From Megalobrama amblycephala (Eukaryota; Chordata; Actinopteri; Cypriniformes; Xenocyprididae): DNA of 64,000 nt. Position numbers and translations under genes: made by a program. The stretch is from positions 9,990,123 to 10,054,122 of the forward strand of contig NC_063053.1 of assembly GCF_018812025.1 (NCBI RefSeq), in the 5' to 3' direction. Below the pieces are notes generated by a model, which made no database searches, was not told where the DNA came from, and saw only the letters and a program-made list of their open reading frames with translations. Position 1 is the first letter of the stretch. Each line of letters starts with the position of its first letter. Positions 1 through 13,170 of this stretch are shown here, one piece after another.

Positions 1-921
1 GATATTGTTGATGAAATCCGATGACTCAGTGAGGCCTCTAATGAGAGCAAAGCCATTCAAACTCTCAAGGTCCATAAAGGTACTAAAAACATATTTAAAA
101 CTGTTCAGGTGAGTACAGTGGTTCTATCTTATATTATAAAGCGACAAGAATGCTTTTTGTGCGGCAAAAAAACAAAATAAAGACTTTTCAACAATATCTA
201 TATGGGTCGATTTCAAAACACTGCTTCGGAGCTTTACGAATCGAATCAGTGGTTCGGAGCACCAAAGTCATGTGATTTCAGCAGTTTAGCCGTTTGATAG
301 GAGATCCAAATCACTAATTCGAAACAAAAGATTCATAAAGCTCAGAAGCTTCATGAAGCAGTGTTTTGAAATCGGCCCATATAGATATTGTTGAAAAGTT
401 ATTTTGGTTTTTTGGCGCACAAAAAGTATTCTTGTCACTTTATAATATTAAAGGATTAGTCCACTTTTAAATACACTTTTCCTGATAAATTTACTCACCC
501 CCATGTCATCCAAGATGTTCATGTCTTTCTTTCGTCAGTCGAAAAGAAATTAAGGTTTTTGAGGAAAACATTCCAGGATTATTCTCCTTACAGTGGATTT
601 CAATGGCTACCAACAGGTTGAAATTCAAAATTACAGTTTCAGTGCAGCTTCAAGGGCTTTAAACGATACCAGATGAAAAAAGCCTTAATTTCTTTTCGAC
701 TGACGAAAGAAAGACATGAACATCTTGGATGACATGGGGGTGAGTAAATTTATCAGGAAAAGTGTATTTAAAAGTGGACTAATCCTTTAAGACAGAACCA
801 CTGAACTCACATGAACTGTTTCAGATATATTTTAGTACCTTTATGGACCTTGAGAGTTTGAATGGCTTTGCTCTCAATAGAGGCCTCAATGAGCCATCAG
901 ATTTCATCCACAATATCTTAA
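1..921. mobile_element. TTAA-type fold-back DNA element, left end outside window
   Basis: The sequence at 1-200 is repeated in reverse complement at about 380-448 and 787-919 (for example ccataaaggtactaaaaac against gtacctttatggacc). This is the long-arm palindrome of the abundant agggttagttcaccc family. The extreme left terminus lies off the window and the right terminus is lost after about 919. A second element interrupts it at 452-786. Confidence 0.8.
452..786. mobile_element. 335-bp palindromic TTAA element nested in the 1-921 element
   Basis: Starts aggattagtccac and ends gtggactaatcct, flanked by TTAA at 448-451 and 787-790. Arms of about 110 bases are inverted repeats (ctcacccccatgtcatcc against ggatgacatgggggtgag). 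It is non-autonomous. Confidence 0.88.
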
Positions 922-944
922 TAAAAAGCTGCATTTATTTATTA

Positions 945-1018
945 TTACTGTCAATTTTGATCAATTTAATGCATCCTTGCTATTAATTTCTTTAAAAGAA
1001 AAAATCTTATTGACCACA
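945..1018. repeat. fragment of the 'gtttggggtcagta' repeat family
   Basis: Matches part of the copies at 28529-29030 and 37010-37465 (tgatcaatttaatgcatcc, then ttctttaaaag). Diverged. Confidence 0.45.
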
Positions 1019-2639
1019 AACTTGAATGGTGTACATAAAATAGGTCAATTACAGGGTGTTTGTAATAAACTGGAACAAAAAATTGGCTTTGTAACAATTT
1101 TTACTCAGAAATAGCTAGTAAATTTCACATATAATTACAAAGAAACACTGAGTTAAAGTAGAAAGTGTGAAATATTTTTTTCTTGTAAAACACTCTAATA
1201 AACTATACAGTGTAAAACACACAATGTCTGTCACATAAAGCTTAAGCATGAGTAAGCGTTAGTAAAATGTGGCCTTTTCTATTCCGCTGTATATTTAAAT
1301 GAGCATCACATGTCATCAATCTGCCACACTAGTACATGATGTGAACATAAAGAAGTGTGAGCGTATACAAGACCATATAGTACGGTCAAAATTGCAGTAC
1401 TCCACCTAATTTTACTGCGATTGTTAATTATGAGCACAATCACATTAACATAATCACTGTATTTTGCATGACCTCCAACATAATCACCGTTCTGGCTTAA
1501 TGGCATTACAAAAGTGTTTGTTAGCATAACCAAATTTGTTAGAGATAGACTTTTCTAAGCAATCAGACATACAATTTTGATTCTAAAAAATAGGTTAGTC
1601 AATCTTAACTTCTTGTTTATAGAATTTGTAAAAGCAATATCATAATTGTAGTTGAGCTATACTGAATGCACAGCCGTGATTACCTACAGCACTCTCACTG
1701 CGACTGCAGCTGCTTAAATCCACCCTCTGCTACTGATCATTAGAAGTGAATGAGAAGAAATATCCCATTATATTGTGGGAAAAGGACACAAAATAATTAG
1801 CCTGTGCAGACAGCAGGATAATAAGATCATGAGAGGTTGGTCACTTATGTGGAACCAGCAACTCTGTAAAGCTTGCACTGATCTTAGCGATGGGGCAAAG
1901 GAGAACAAATTGAAGTGTTGTACTCTCTGAGGTTAAGTCCTGTCACACACAATCTCACTGGAATCCATTGTAAGGAAAGGATACGCTGGATAAATTTGAT
2001 CTCACCCGCTCTACCGGCTTTAAAAGAACTCAAGATAACTTCCTATACATTTACTGCAAACAGCCATCAACCGTTATCATCAAGAATTATGACCCATTGA
2101 GCTTGATAGTGTTGTTTATGCTGTTAATTGATGTAGTAGTCGTATTACAGTCAGCAGATGGCTTTGTTGGGTTATCAAGGTTTTTATCGTACCTTTAATT
2201 GTGAATAATGACTGATTAAACTTCTAATTATATGCCAATAATCCAAATGGTGTTGTGGAAAGTCAAATATCCTGCAAAGATACAGGTCATAATAATTCTT
2301 GCAGTCACTTTTTGATTGTTATGGGTGTTGTGCAGCACGACAGGAATTTCAAATGAATGTCGCTCTCAAGTCAACATTCTTTGTGTTAGAAAAATGCTAA
2401 AGAAAGTTAATAAAGATGTTAGTGGTTGCTTTGGAAATCTGGCATTTTATAAGCAGAAACGTGAGGCTTGTGTTTTTGTTAAAGCACTTGTATGAATTTT
2501 TCAGTAAAGCCCTGTTTATTATTCAAGCTATAAATTTGTTTAAAACATCCTTTTTGAGGTTGCTTTTGGAATAAAAAAACAGGAATTGACAGGAATAAAT
2601 TGCATTTTAACATAACCATTTTTTTAAATATATATTTTG

Positions 2640-2766
2640 AATAGTAATATTTTTACCACAATAATAATGTATTTTTGTATTTTTGATCAAATGTACGCAG
2701 CCTTGCTGAGTGTAAGTAAGTTCTTTCAAAAACATTAAAACATCTTACTTTTGAACGGGAGTGTAT
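2640..2766. repeat. fragment of the 'gtttggggtcagta' repeat family, right end
   Basis: Contains gtatttttgatcaaatg, ttctttcaaaaacatt and the terminal ttttgaacgggagtgta typical of this interspersed family. Confidence 0.6.
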
Positions 2767-3947
2767 ATTATGTTGAAGTATTTTAAAGCCTTATAAAGTA
2801 TTGAGATTTCCATCGTAAGTAATTCAAGTAATTTACTTAGTTGCACCATACTTCAATGCAAAAACCTTTTCATTATAAATGCTTTCAATCTTAATGAAAC
2901 TCATTATAAAATGTGCTGGGTTCCTAAACGTAAGCACCCTTAACTTGGTTTTATTGACACCCGTGAAAAGTAGGCGGTAAAAAAAAACGTTTGACTCCAT
3001 TTGCTAGTGATCGTGGGCATGGCAGCAGTAATTGTAGCCTGATCGATCGTGTGTGTGGTGTGAGACAGGTAACAACAAAGTACTGACATTGTGGGAAAAA
3101 AAGTCAATTGACCTGTGCAAATTATGATCAGATTGTGCAAACAGCCCCAATACAGTGGCCATGTTTGCCCCATTATCTGATTTGCATAATTCATTTTGAA
3201 TTGGGTGCTAAAACAACTCAAAGCACATGCAAATAAACGACACTGTCATCGGAGACAATTACTGTAATTCTTAGTGAACATCCCCTTCAGTCCACCTCAA
3301 GTGGCATGTAGTGCAACCCATTTTGAGTCCATTGAGATCAAGCGTCAAATGCACACTGATGACACTCACATGATATTACAGGGCTGATGCGGCAATCTCC
3401 CATAATTGCATCAGCACATTTGGGCTCATATACTCTGTTTGTTTACTGAAGTGTAAGTTGTGTTTCATGTCACAGTACCTGCATTAGGATGTGTACAGCA
3501 TCACAACTAGCTGGCAGCGTGACAACTAGATTGCCAAATCTTATAGTTGTCTTTGCATATTAAGCTGAGATAGAAGAAAGTGTTTTAACGTCAAAGAAAT
3601 TACACAAGATGTGTTCCTTTAGTCCTTATAAGAGTGTGTGGCGAGTTAAGAAAGACAGTGGGTGTTGTATATAATATATTGTCATTGTTGGACGGAAACC
3701 AGAAAACTTTTCAAAGTTAATATTGTGGCTTTATATATTATCAGACACCTGCATGTGTCATTATTGACATTTTAACAAAATCAAGCTCAAATGCAGTTAC
3801 AAGGTTTTTGACCAGCGAATTTCAGACAATTTCAGACATACGTGTTTTGTCTGTTATTAGAACGGCCGCATCTGAGGCAGTAAGTGTTTCGCATTACATT
3901 GTAATCAACTTACAGGCTCAGTTTTTTCCGAAATCTCATGTTATTAA

Positions 3948-4907
3948 AGGTGCCCTCGAATGAAAAATTGAATTTATCTTGGCATAGTTGAATAACAAGA
4001 GTTCAGTACATGGAAAAGACATACATTGAGTTTCAAACCCCATTGCTTCCTCTTCCTTATGTAAATCTCATTTGTTTAAAAGACTTCCGGAAAACAAGCG
4101 GATCTCAACATAACACCGACTGTTACGTAACAGTCGGGATCATTAATATGTACGCCCCCAATATTTGCATATATGCCAGCCCATGTTCGAGCATTAGACA
4201 AGGAAAGGCTGTATTAACGGCTGGATCTGTGCACAGACTAGGTAAGCAAGGAAGAACAACAGTGAAAAATGGCAGATGGAGCAATAATAACTGACATGAT
4301 CCATGATAACATGATATTTTTAGTGATATTTGTAAATTGTCTATCTAAATGTTTTGTTAGCATGTTGCTAATGTACTGTTAAATGAGGTTAAAGTTACCA
4401 TCGTTTCTTACTGTATTCACGGAGAAAAGAGCCGTCGCTATTTTCATTTTTAAACACTTGCAGTCTGTATAATTCATAAACACAACTTCATTCTTTATAA
4501 ATCTCTCCAACAGTGTAGCATTAGCCGTTAGCCACAGAGCACAGCCTCAAACTCATAGAGAATCAAATGTAAACATCAAAATAAATAATTTACTCACATG
4601 ATTCGATGTATGCACACAGCATGCATGACGAACATCTTGTAAAGATCCATTTGAGGGTTATATTAGCTGTGTGAACTTTGTAAATGCGCTGTAATATAGT
4701 CGAGAGCTCGTGTGGCAGGGAGCACGCGATTTAAAGGGGCGGCGCGCTGAAAAAATCAGTGTATAGTTAATGATGCCCCAAAATAGGCAGTTAAAAAAAT
4801 TAATTAAAAAAAATCTATGGGGTATTTTGAGCTGAAACTTCACAGACACATTCAGGGGACACCTTAGACTTATATTACATCTTGTGAAAAAGCATTCTTG
4901 GGCACCT
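3948..4907. mobile_element. TTAA element, aggtgccctcgaatg family, copy 1 (960 bp)
   Basis: Starts aggtgccctcgaatg and ends ttgggcacct between TTAA duplications at 3944-3947 and 4908-4911. Two further copies lie at 14745-15708 and 49401-50328. It contains a 22-bp perfect palindrome at 4116-4137 with a TTACGTAA core, and an octamer-like ATTTGCAT just downstream. A 94-codon open frame at 4010-4294 has shorter versions in the other copies but matches no domain I recognise. Probably non-autonomous. Confidence 0.88.
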
Positions 4908-6021
4908 TTAAAGATGATGTGCTATGTACAGGCTATTTAAGACAGTATTGTCTGTGACCCGATGACAAATGCTAGACTAAAACATACTTCTCTGCTCTTC
5001 AAATACACAAAACATTAGCCTTTATACATGTGTATATATAGTGTTTCAAGCAGAGATGGTCCAAATCGCGTGCGGCACTTCTTTCACATTAGAGGCTGGG
5101 TGCAGTTATGAGGTTGTACAGACAGGTTGTGGATCCAATGGAGATTCGAGGTTTAGTCACAAGCTCTTTTTTTAATTAGTTAAATAGTTGCAAAACTCAC
5201 AGACAGACATAAAGGGTGACCAATAGTAATGATTTATGAAAAAAAAAAACATTTAAATAAAAATGACAACAGTGATAATATAAAATATGTATCAAAATGG
5301 GAATATAAAGTGTCTCTTTGGGCTGGAGCAGTTTAGTTTAGGATGCGATGATGGGGCGGTTGCTCCGTCATGAGTGCCACATTCTGTGAAATGTGGACCC
5401 CAGGGCCCAGTGGGTTTCTCATTAGTAAAATTACAGTAAGTTTGAATAATAATTCAAATATTTTTGCTGAGTTGGATTACACACTCTACCCCTGTGGGCA
5501 AGTAACCTTTTTTATTGATTGGTAGTTCTCTTCAGTTTTTGCTTGATACTTTAAAACATGCTCTCAAACTGTAATCAACCAATTTGCTGCTTGAAAGCAT
5601 CTTGAAAATGAATTACATTCCTTTTTTTCAATTTCCTTTACCAGACATGAGTGGTTTTACAACAAAAAAGTAGGGAACTATTTTTGGCCTAGAGGTTGTT
5701 GGTTTTGTTAAATTTCTTTAATCTTTTTGTCTCATATTAGAACAGATTGTGACCTTGTTTTTATTAGGGTCTGCTTGGTGTCTGCATCAAATACATCATT
5801 TGTTTTTTATTCATAAATGTTGTTAGGGTTTTGAGCTTTTGAAGGTTTGTATGTAAGTGGTCAGAGAGTGTACAATACATACTGTGATGATGTAACTAGC
5901 AAACACATTCGTTATTAATGACGGTGAATGTTTAAAGAGTGAAGTTAGGGTCCAATTCAGATTTAGTTCCAGGTCAATATAACCTTTATTTGAGTCACGC
6001 TGTTAACTGTTTTCTTTCTGG

Positions 6022-6937
6022 TAGGGCTGGACGATTATGGCCTAAAATCAAAACCTTGATTAACATTTTACCTCGATTACGATTAATGAACGATTATTTT
6101 ATTTCTGATTTATTTATTTTTTTTGCCCTCATAGTTCACTGACAAGGTTTGTACTGTAAATAGCCTATGATTGACTATTAAGGTGGGATATTTTTTTTCC
6201 TGTTGAAAGAGTGATCTGACATCATAGCTCACTATCAGCAGTTATTTTATCTATGGTTTGTAACATTTCTTACAGGTTTCTGCTCGTTGTAAATCAGATA
6301 AAGATAAATTAGCACAGTGCCAGTAGTGATTGCGTGTGTGATTTAGTCATACCGTCTCTCTATTAATTGTGAAGCTGTGGGTTGTAAATAGTTCCTTCAA
6401 AAGTAGAAAAAATAGATGCTATAACTTTTGAGTTTCTAAGCTATTTTAGTGATAAATCACAGGACAGCGCTGACAACAAGTTTCTGCGTTCCTCTGTGTG
6501 CGCGCGATCTTCACGTTTTTGCGCAGCTGTTTGTATGAGTGTTCGTGCCACATGCAGCTGCGCGAGCGCGGCGTAGATATATGTATATATCTATGCGAGC
6601 GCGGTAGCTCGATATAATAATACACATCCGATCGTCTAATCGCTTGAATGTCCAAACCATAAAACAAATACAACCGACAAAGTTTAGTCAAGACGCAAGG
6701 CTCACCGCTCGCGCGCCATCACTATGTGTTGAACCGGCGTTCACCTCCGTGTTTTGCTTTTATGCCACTGACTGGACTGGGCGGAGTCACGTGGCTACAC
6801 ACGCAGTTATGTTTTTAAGGGGGAAGTATTAACAGGATTAAAAAAACCGAAATAACCGACATGGGAAAATTACGTCGGTTAGAGGTTCTGAATTTAGGTT
6901 TCGAATCGATTACTTTTCGATTAATCATCCAGCCCTA
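6022..6937. mobile_element. hAT element (916 bp), non-autonomous
   Basis: Termini tagggctggacgattat and taatcatccagcccta are inverted repeats. A perfect 8-bp duplication, ctttctgg, flanks it at 6014-6021 and 6938-6945, diagnostic for hAT. The centre is CpG-rich with a hairpin around 6550-6600. No transposase frame was recognised. Confidence 0.9.
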
Positions 6938-7015
6938 CTTTCTGGCTATATTTTTAAAATAGCATACTAACATACTACTCTTACTATTTTTGCACTGTAT
7001 GGCAGGAGCATTGCT

Positions 7016-8104
7016 AGGGCCCTATGAAATCCGTTTTATTTTTTCCCAAATTCCGTTTAAATTTTTCTGGATTCCGTTTTTTCCGTTTTATTTATTTTTT
7101 GACTCCATTTTAATGGTTAAATAATGAATCTTGTCCAATTTACCAACAATTTAATAAAAGTTTAACAAAAAAAAACAAAAAAAAAAACATGATAAACGTT
7201 TTATTCTTTCCCCTCAAATTTTTTTTTTTTTTTTTTTTTACCAAATTCTGTTTTCTGGATTCCATTTTAATGGTTTAATTCCATTTTAATAATCAAAAAG
7301 CATTGAATTCTTAAAAACAACAATATTTATTTATAAAAAAAAAAAATTATGATTTTTTTTTTCAGAAGTTCTGTTGTGTATTTAATTTTTTTCTGGCAAT
7401 CAAATGAACGCATACCATTTAATTTATCTTTTAATCATGAAATTAAACTTTTTTGTCAAACAATGTGCTGCACAACAGAGCTTTACTGTTAAAATTATAA
7501 CATGGAAGAAACATTGAGATTATTGTTTAAAAATATATTTTAATAATTTATTGTTAAATTAATTTATCTAAATTCTACTGTACAACAGTAATATGTTTCT
7601 GTCAAGTTAAATCAAACTTTTATTTTGACGGTTTGCCTAGAGCTTTGAGTTTCTCTGTGTTTATGACGGTATTTTTCTCAAACGAAGCGGTTAAATGCTG
7701 ATGAAGTGACTTTCAGAGCAGCTCTGGAGATGAATTTGTGCGTTCATATAGTGAGGCGACAGAGGACGAAAACACTGCGAGCGTCGCATGTGCTTCAGCG
7801 TGCGTGCGCCCGCGCGATTGTGTGTGAGGCGGTGTGAGGTAAATGAAACTGCGCTTCCGCATCATTCATTTCAGAGTCACACAGGTATGCAGGATTCATG
7901 TTTAAATAGTCTTTTTGCGGTTTAATATTCACAGACACTAGTCTATATTGCGATTTAATTTAAGTGTACTGACCTGCTTTTAATTCATTCATCAAAAATT
8001 TGACAAATTCCGTGACATTCCGCGTTATATAGTAAATTCCGATTTTATGAATGGATTGCGCGATTCCGTCCGCGATTCCTTGATCGCGGAAATTATAGGG
8101 CCCT
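7016..8104. mobile_element. hAT element (1,089 bp), agggccctat termini
   Basis: Starts agggccctatgaaatccg and ends cggaaattatagggccct. The 8-bp duplication gcattgct is intact at 7008-7015 and 8105-8112. The interior has long A and T runs and repeated attccg words; no coding capacity was recognised. Confidence 0.9.
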
Positions 8105-9292
8105 GCATTGCTCCTGAGCTGAAAGAGATGTAGCCCTGAATCCTTTCTGTTGTTTAACATGCACAAAGGTAAATATATTAACTTATTAACTTAAATAATA
8201 TTAAATATATTATTATTATTTATGGCCCTCTCTGAGTTGTAATATAAAAGGTATTTTTTTTTATATTTAATTGTTTTTTTTTCTCTTAAAAAATGAAATT
8301 ATTGTAATTATCTACTCTTATAGGAAAATAATTTATATAATTCTTATATATTATTAAAGTTGTTAATGTGACAAATAAACTGGAAGTAGGCTAATTAATT
8401 TTGTTAAATATATCTGTTTTAGCTAGGCTAATTATTTGATTGAAAAGTCTATAAAGTCTACACAATTTCATTAAATAAAATTAATAAAAAACAATTAAAT
8501 ATTTACAAGATGATAACATGATGCTTTTTTAAAAAATAAATTATTGAAAAAAATAGTAGTTTAGTACATTTATTATTTAAGTATATATCATTCAGATCAG
8601 CTAGTATTTCATTACAAACACATTTTTTTTGTAGCAGTGCTCCCACATCCTACTAGCATTTTTATTGAATATTACAGTAGGCTATGTTTGAGATGTATTA
8701 CATCCATTAAACATTCATTACATACTTTACATTGTTCTGAAACCGTATGCCTATTCACAGAAAGCATAAGCATCATATATTGTTTGGATTTCCCTGGAGC
8801 AGAAGCAGTTGTATTGGGCCCATGTGACAGCACTTTTCCAGTGGCAGAATGTTCAGATACACAGTGGACTGAGAGGGTTTGTGCTGCTATATGACGCCAG
8901 GGAACTCTTTTATTATATCACCCAGGAAACTGCAAGACGCCAAATGAAAACAAATGCGACTATTTCTCCTTCCCTCACTCTCTCTTTCTCTTCCTCTTTT
9001 TTGTGTCTCTTCAGTTTCTCTCAAAATGCAATTCACTGCCAAGGTTGTTGCTCAAATTCCACACCAGGGATTGCCATGCTAACCAAAACATTATAATATG
9101 CAGCTTGCTCATTTCATTTTGTTGCAACGTTCATGTATTTTTGTTGAGTATGTGCCCTGCCACTGAGTCTACAGGGACAAACAGAAGACGTGTGCTTTTC
9201 CAGTTTGACTGTAATTTACTTAGCTGAAAACAAATACTTTTTTTTATATTAGACGCAAACTGTGAGGACTGAGCTTTTACAAACACTCCTTT

Positions 9293-9297
9293 GGAAG

Positions 9298-9372
<75 letters not shown>

Positions 9373-9374
9373 CA
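9293..9374. repeat. compound microsatellite (GATA)n(GA)n(GATA)n(GACA)n
   Basis: Read directly from the sequence. Translated frames across it (CLSVCLSIYLSI and similar) are artefacts. Confidence 0.95.
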
Positions 9375-9710
9375 CCATGGGTGAGGTAGATCCTCTGAAT
9401 AATGAATCCCATCATGGATACTGAGAAGGTAGATCAAGTTCTGCCAACACACCCAAATACCTTCTCACTTAAAGGGAACCCCTGGTATGAAGACTTGTAT
9501 GGCTAAATATAACGTAAATGATGTCTCTTACTGAAATATGGAAACCCATGAAAATTTTACGTTATTTAAAAAATACATGACATATTTGGATAATGGGGGG
9601 TGCCATTTTGTGCGTTCTACGTCGATGACGTCAAATGGTTGCACTCACTGAGCTACTGACACTACCCTGTTGCTATTTTTACCGCAACACAACTCGAAAT
9701 ATAATATACG

Positions 9711-9960
9711 ATGCCACATTGTGCAGCTTTTGGTTGTAATTTCAGTCGAAGGGCAACAAGAGAAGTGATGCAAGTCTTCACTGCTTTACTAGCGATGAAA
9801 GGAGAAAAGAATGGGAAGTTGTGAAGAATGTGGACGAATGAAACTTCCTAAATATCTGCAACTTTGTTCTCTTCACTTTAGCCTTGATGACTTTGAGGCT
9901 TTTAGTAGACCACAGCTGAAACAGCTTACAGTTGGCGATGGATATAAGCTTAGGCTTTAA
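9711..9960 (+). pseudogene. THAP zinc-finger domain relic (left arm)
   Basis: From the ATG at 9711 the frame reads MPHCAAFGCNFSRR, a typical THAP start with paired Cys (C-x4-C). Another frame gives RRKEWEVVKNVDE, matching the conserved Trp region. The last frame gives LCSLHFSLDDFE, matching the C-x2-H-F zinc-ligand block, and ends with taa at 9960. At least two frameshifts and an internal stop separate these pieces, so it is dead. The length suits one THAP domain, probably the N-terminus of a transposase. Confidence 0.8.
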
Positions 9961-10259
9961 CCAAATGTTGTGGGCAGCCTATAATATCTCGATTGAGACA
10001 GACTGCCTCAAAGCTTGTGTGCGCTGTGATGCACAAGATATCTGTGATAGCATAAAACAGTAGCATCTTCTTAGCATGTTATACTGTGTTTAATGCATTC
10101 AGACAATTTTTACACGTCAGTCATACAACAGTAGTTCGAATTGCCACAGAGACATTGCATGTCTTCGACTAATTTTGCACTCTGGTTCAAATTGAAAAGG
10201 CCGATCGAGTTTTAAAAGGAACCCTGCGGTTGTATGTGTTACTAGATTACCAAAACATA

Positions 10260-10455
10260 CAGATAAAAAGTATCAAAGGCACCAGGGCTAAAGTGGAGAG
10301 AACAAAGAAGCAGTTAGGAAGTTTTATTCGTCCACATTCTTCACAACTTCCCATTCTTTTCTCCTCTTATCGCTAGTAAAGCAGTAAAGACTTAGAACGC
10401 TTCTCTTGTGGCTCATCGACTGAAAATTACAACCAAAAACTGCACAATGTGGCAT
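10260..10455 (-). pseudogene. THAP zinc-finger domain relic (right arm, inverted copy)
   Basis: On the minus strand the ATG at 10455 opens MPHCAVFGCNF, the same THAP start as the left arm. Frameshifted pieces resembling KRSVLSLYCF and RRKEWEVVKNVDE follow. The C-x2-H block is degraded. The copy arises because the coding segment lies inside the long inverted repeat. Confidence 0.75.
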
Positions 10456-11159
10456 TGTATATTATATTCCGAGTTGTGTTGTGGTAAAAATAGCAACAGG
10501 GTAGTGTCAGTAGCTCACAGAGTGCAACCGTTTGACGTCATCGACATAGAACGCACTGTGCACCTGAACAAAATTGCGCCCCCCATTGTCCAAATATGTC
10601 ATGAATTTTTTAAATAACAAATCTTTCATGGGTTTTCTACTACATATTTCAGTAAGAGACATCATTTACATTATATTAAGCCATACAAGTCTTAATACCA
10701 GGGGTTCCCTTTAAGCATTTATCACGCAACTATTGTGGAGTCCAAATTTGGTCCTGTAGTCTTGAATGGCAATTTTTAAAGATTAACCTTTTTTTTTTTT
10801 TAAAACTTGAGACAAAATCTTAAAAAATGTGACTATTGTGACTAATGTGTCCAATAGTCAACGATTTACCTGCCTAACACAATAATGTAATGTCTTTTGA
10901 ATTATCTTTGATTGGATGTTTATTATTGATACATGTCATTAATATTGACACCAGTATGTGATTAATAGTGATTATAACTATTATAACAAAAAATGTGCAA
11001 ATCACTCCACCAGGAGATCCAGTGCTAGATGGGCTTCTTGCTTGGGCTTTTTCTCAATTTGGAATTAAATCCTAAGACGCTGGGCTAAACTTCCATTTGA
11101 TTGGTTTCCTAGAATAGTGAGAGAATTAGATAGTATCTTATCTCCATCCCTGTGGACAC

Positions 11160-11345
11160 CTTTAACGCCGCAGCATTAACAGTAAATACCAGCAAAACAA
11201 ACAAGCTCAGCCAATCCCAGCACGGTAATTAGCCTAATTAAACTGAGGTTGTACGCGACGTGATTATACATCATTAATTTCGACCTTACAGTTGCTGTAA
11301 TTAAGTCGCTCATCACATCAGCTCCCTTGTAAATATCATTTTCAC
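11160..11345. other. candidate conserved noncoding stretch
   Basis: Unique, mixed-composition sequence with several TAAT/ATTA homeodomain-type cores (gtaattagcctaattaaac, catcattaatttcg, ctgtaattaag) and no repeat signature. Function is inferred only. Confidence 0.3.
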
Positions 11346-11396
11346 TCTTCTCACTCAGACACTTATTTATTTCATTTATTTATTTTTCCTCAGAGG

Positions 11397-11445
11397 GAGA
11401 GAAAGCGAGAGAGCGAGAGAGCGAGAGAGAGAGAGAGAGAGAGAT
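11397..11445. repeat. (GA)n microsatellite
   Basis: Purine-rich gagaga tract with interspersed gcga units. Confidence 0.95.
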
Positions 11446-11747
11446 GCTGGTGAGATGATTAGCAGCAAACGATTAGCTCAAGTGTGTGTGAGTACTTTAC
11501 TCTGTGGGAATTCCTTGTTGAGTGAACCCTCCTCCTCACTTGAGCAAGTGTAAAACTATTCTTCTTTTTAATGCATAAATTATATGCCTATTAATCATTA
11601 ATACTGTCAATATAATACCCCTCTTTTCAAGCAGTATTGTCTATTCATTGACTTTACCTACTGAAAGTGCTTTTAGCTTGCAAAATACTTGGGAGAAAGT
11701 CTTTTCAGAAGAAATGCAGCTTGTGTTGATGTGTATATTTGAATGTA

Positions 11748-11815
11748 GGGCTGCACAGTTTGGCAAAAAAAAAAAAAAAAAAAATCATGTTGAGATTGTT
11801 GACAGATTGCGAAAT
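11748..11815. mobile_element. hAT terminal fragment
   Basis: tagggctgcacagtttggc followed by an A run resembles the 5' terminus of a common fish hAT family. The opposite end was not found. Confidence 0.55.
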
Positions 11816-13170
11816 GCAGCACAAATACTTAAACATCTCAAACTGCTATACTGCTTGTATATCAAAGCTAAAAGAATCAAAGGCATAAAATCATTTTGAA
11901 ACAGCAGCTTTCATGTTTAACAGGGTGTGAAACACTACGAGCTAGCAAATGATGCCTTTTGTCTTCAAATTAAGTTATTTTGCTCACGCTCCGCTGCCAG
12001 CAAAAGAGTTACTCTTAAGGGTGTTCACCAGGGTACGAAATTAACTTTTTGCCCACTAGCTATAGTGAGGTTTTATATAGAAAAATCAAAAATGGCTGTG
12101 GCCACATTCACAAAGCAGCAGAATAAGGTTGTCAGTCCTGTATTTGAGTCCTTAATATGGTTACGTTCACACACAGTTCAGTTATTTACGGGAGTGACGA
12201 CTGCATTCTAAAACCAAACTCATACCCGTAAATTTTCGCAATTCTCAGAAAACCTGCGCTCTGTGCACAAAAATGTTAGTAATAAAAATGCAGTAACATG
12301 TTCATTCTTAGGATTATTCTATAAAGATATTGTCTTGATGTAGTTGTGTACTAATTTTGATAGGCAATTTAAAAATATATATGTATAAAATATATCGATA
12401 GTATAGTATCTATATCTGAACAGATCGAAAATAGCTGTATCGATTAGGGGTGGGAATCGGAGGGTACCTCACGATACGATACGATCACGATAAATGGCTC
12501 ACGATAACGATAATATCGCGAGTCAGCGATTCTGCGATAATCGATATATCGCTAGACAATCCTATAACGATACATCGCGATATTGGTCTTAATATGAAAA
12601 CAAAATGCACGTGAAAAGGTTAAGTGCAGGTTAACAGATAAATCCGATCTTATATGTACATTTAATAGAGTTCACGTCACCGAAAGCAAGAAATATGAGG
12701 TGCATTTTATTGACCATCAGTTAATTTCAAAATCAAAGACTGCAATAGGAGAGAGCGGCAACAGCACTGGTATAAGGTCTCATTACTTTTAATGAAGATA
12801 ATTGTGTGTTATGCGTCTGCGACTTACTTTCACTTTCATATGCGGCAGTTTGCGCGTCAGCTTGCTGAAGAGATCTGCGGCGATGTGTGATGCAGTAGCG
12901 TTGTCATATCCGACTCTCGCATGTTTCAGTTTTAGTATTTTTGGGAGAAGTAAAATTTACATATGTAGTTTCAACAACCAGATGCATTTAGACTGATGCA
13001 TAGACAGTTTTGACTGGAATGCATCCCAGACCATCTCCTGAAGTGGTTTGAGCGATTGGATTTAAATCCGTCTCAAATGCGTTTTTTAGGCATTTAGACC
13101 TGGTCTTTTCACGATCAGATAGCTATCCGATCAGATAAAATGCATGAAGTGACCAGGTGCAAACAGACCC

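Larger units (their letters stand above)
9473..10710. mobile_element. TTAA fold-back element with THAP-domain relics in both arms (1,238 bp)
   Basis: Starts agggaacccctggtat and ends ataccaggggttccct, flanked by TTAA at 9469-9472 and 10711-10714. The inverted arms exceed 350 bases. Each arm contains a remnant of the same THAP zinc-finger coding sequence in opposite orientation. TTAA targets, an aggg terminus and a THAP domain are together characteristic of Kolobok-class elements, so I infer a Kolobok derivative. Each arm also holds a full CRE (TGACGTCA) at 9626-9633 and 10533-10540. Confidence 0.85.

Noticed and set aside
4010..4294. Open frame recurring in all three aggtgccctcgaatg elements
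   Set aside because: The frame is shared because the copies are related. It differs in length, lacks any recognisable domain and has no promoter or splice context.
9131..9452. Leu/Ser/Tyr repeat proteins on the minus strand
   Set aside because: Direct translation of the GATA/GACA microsatellite.
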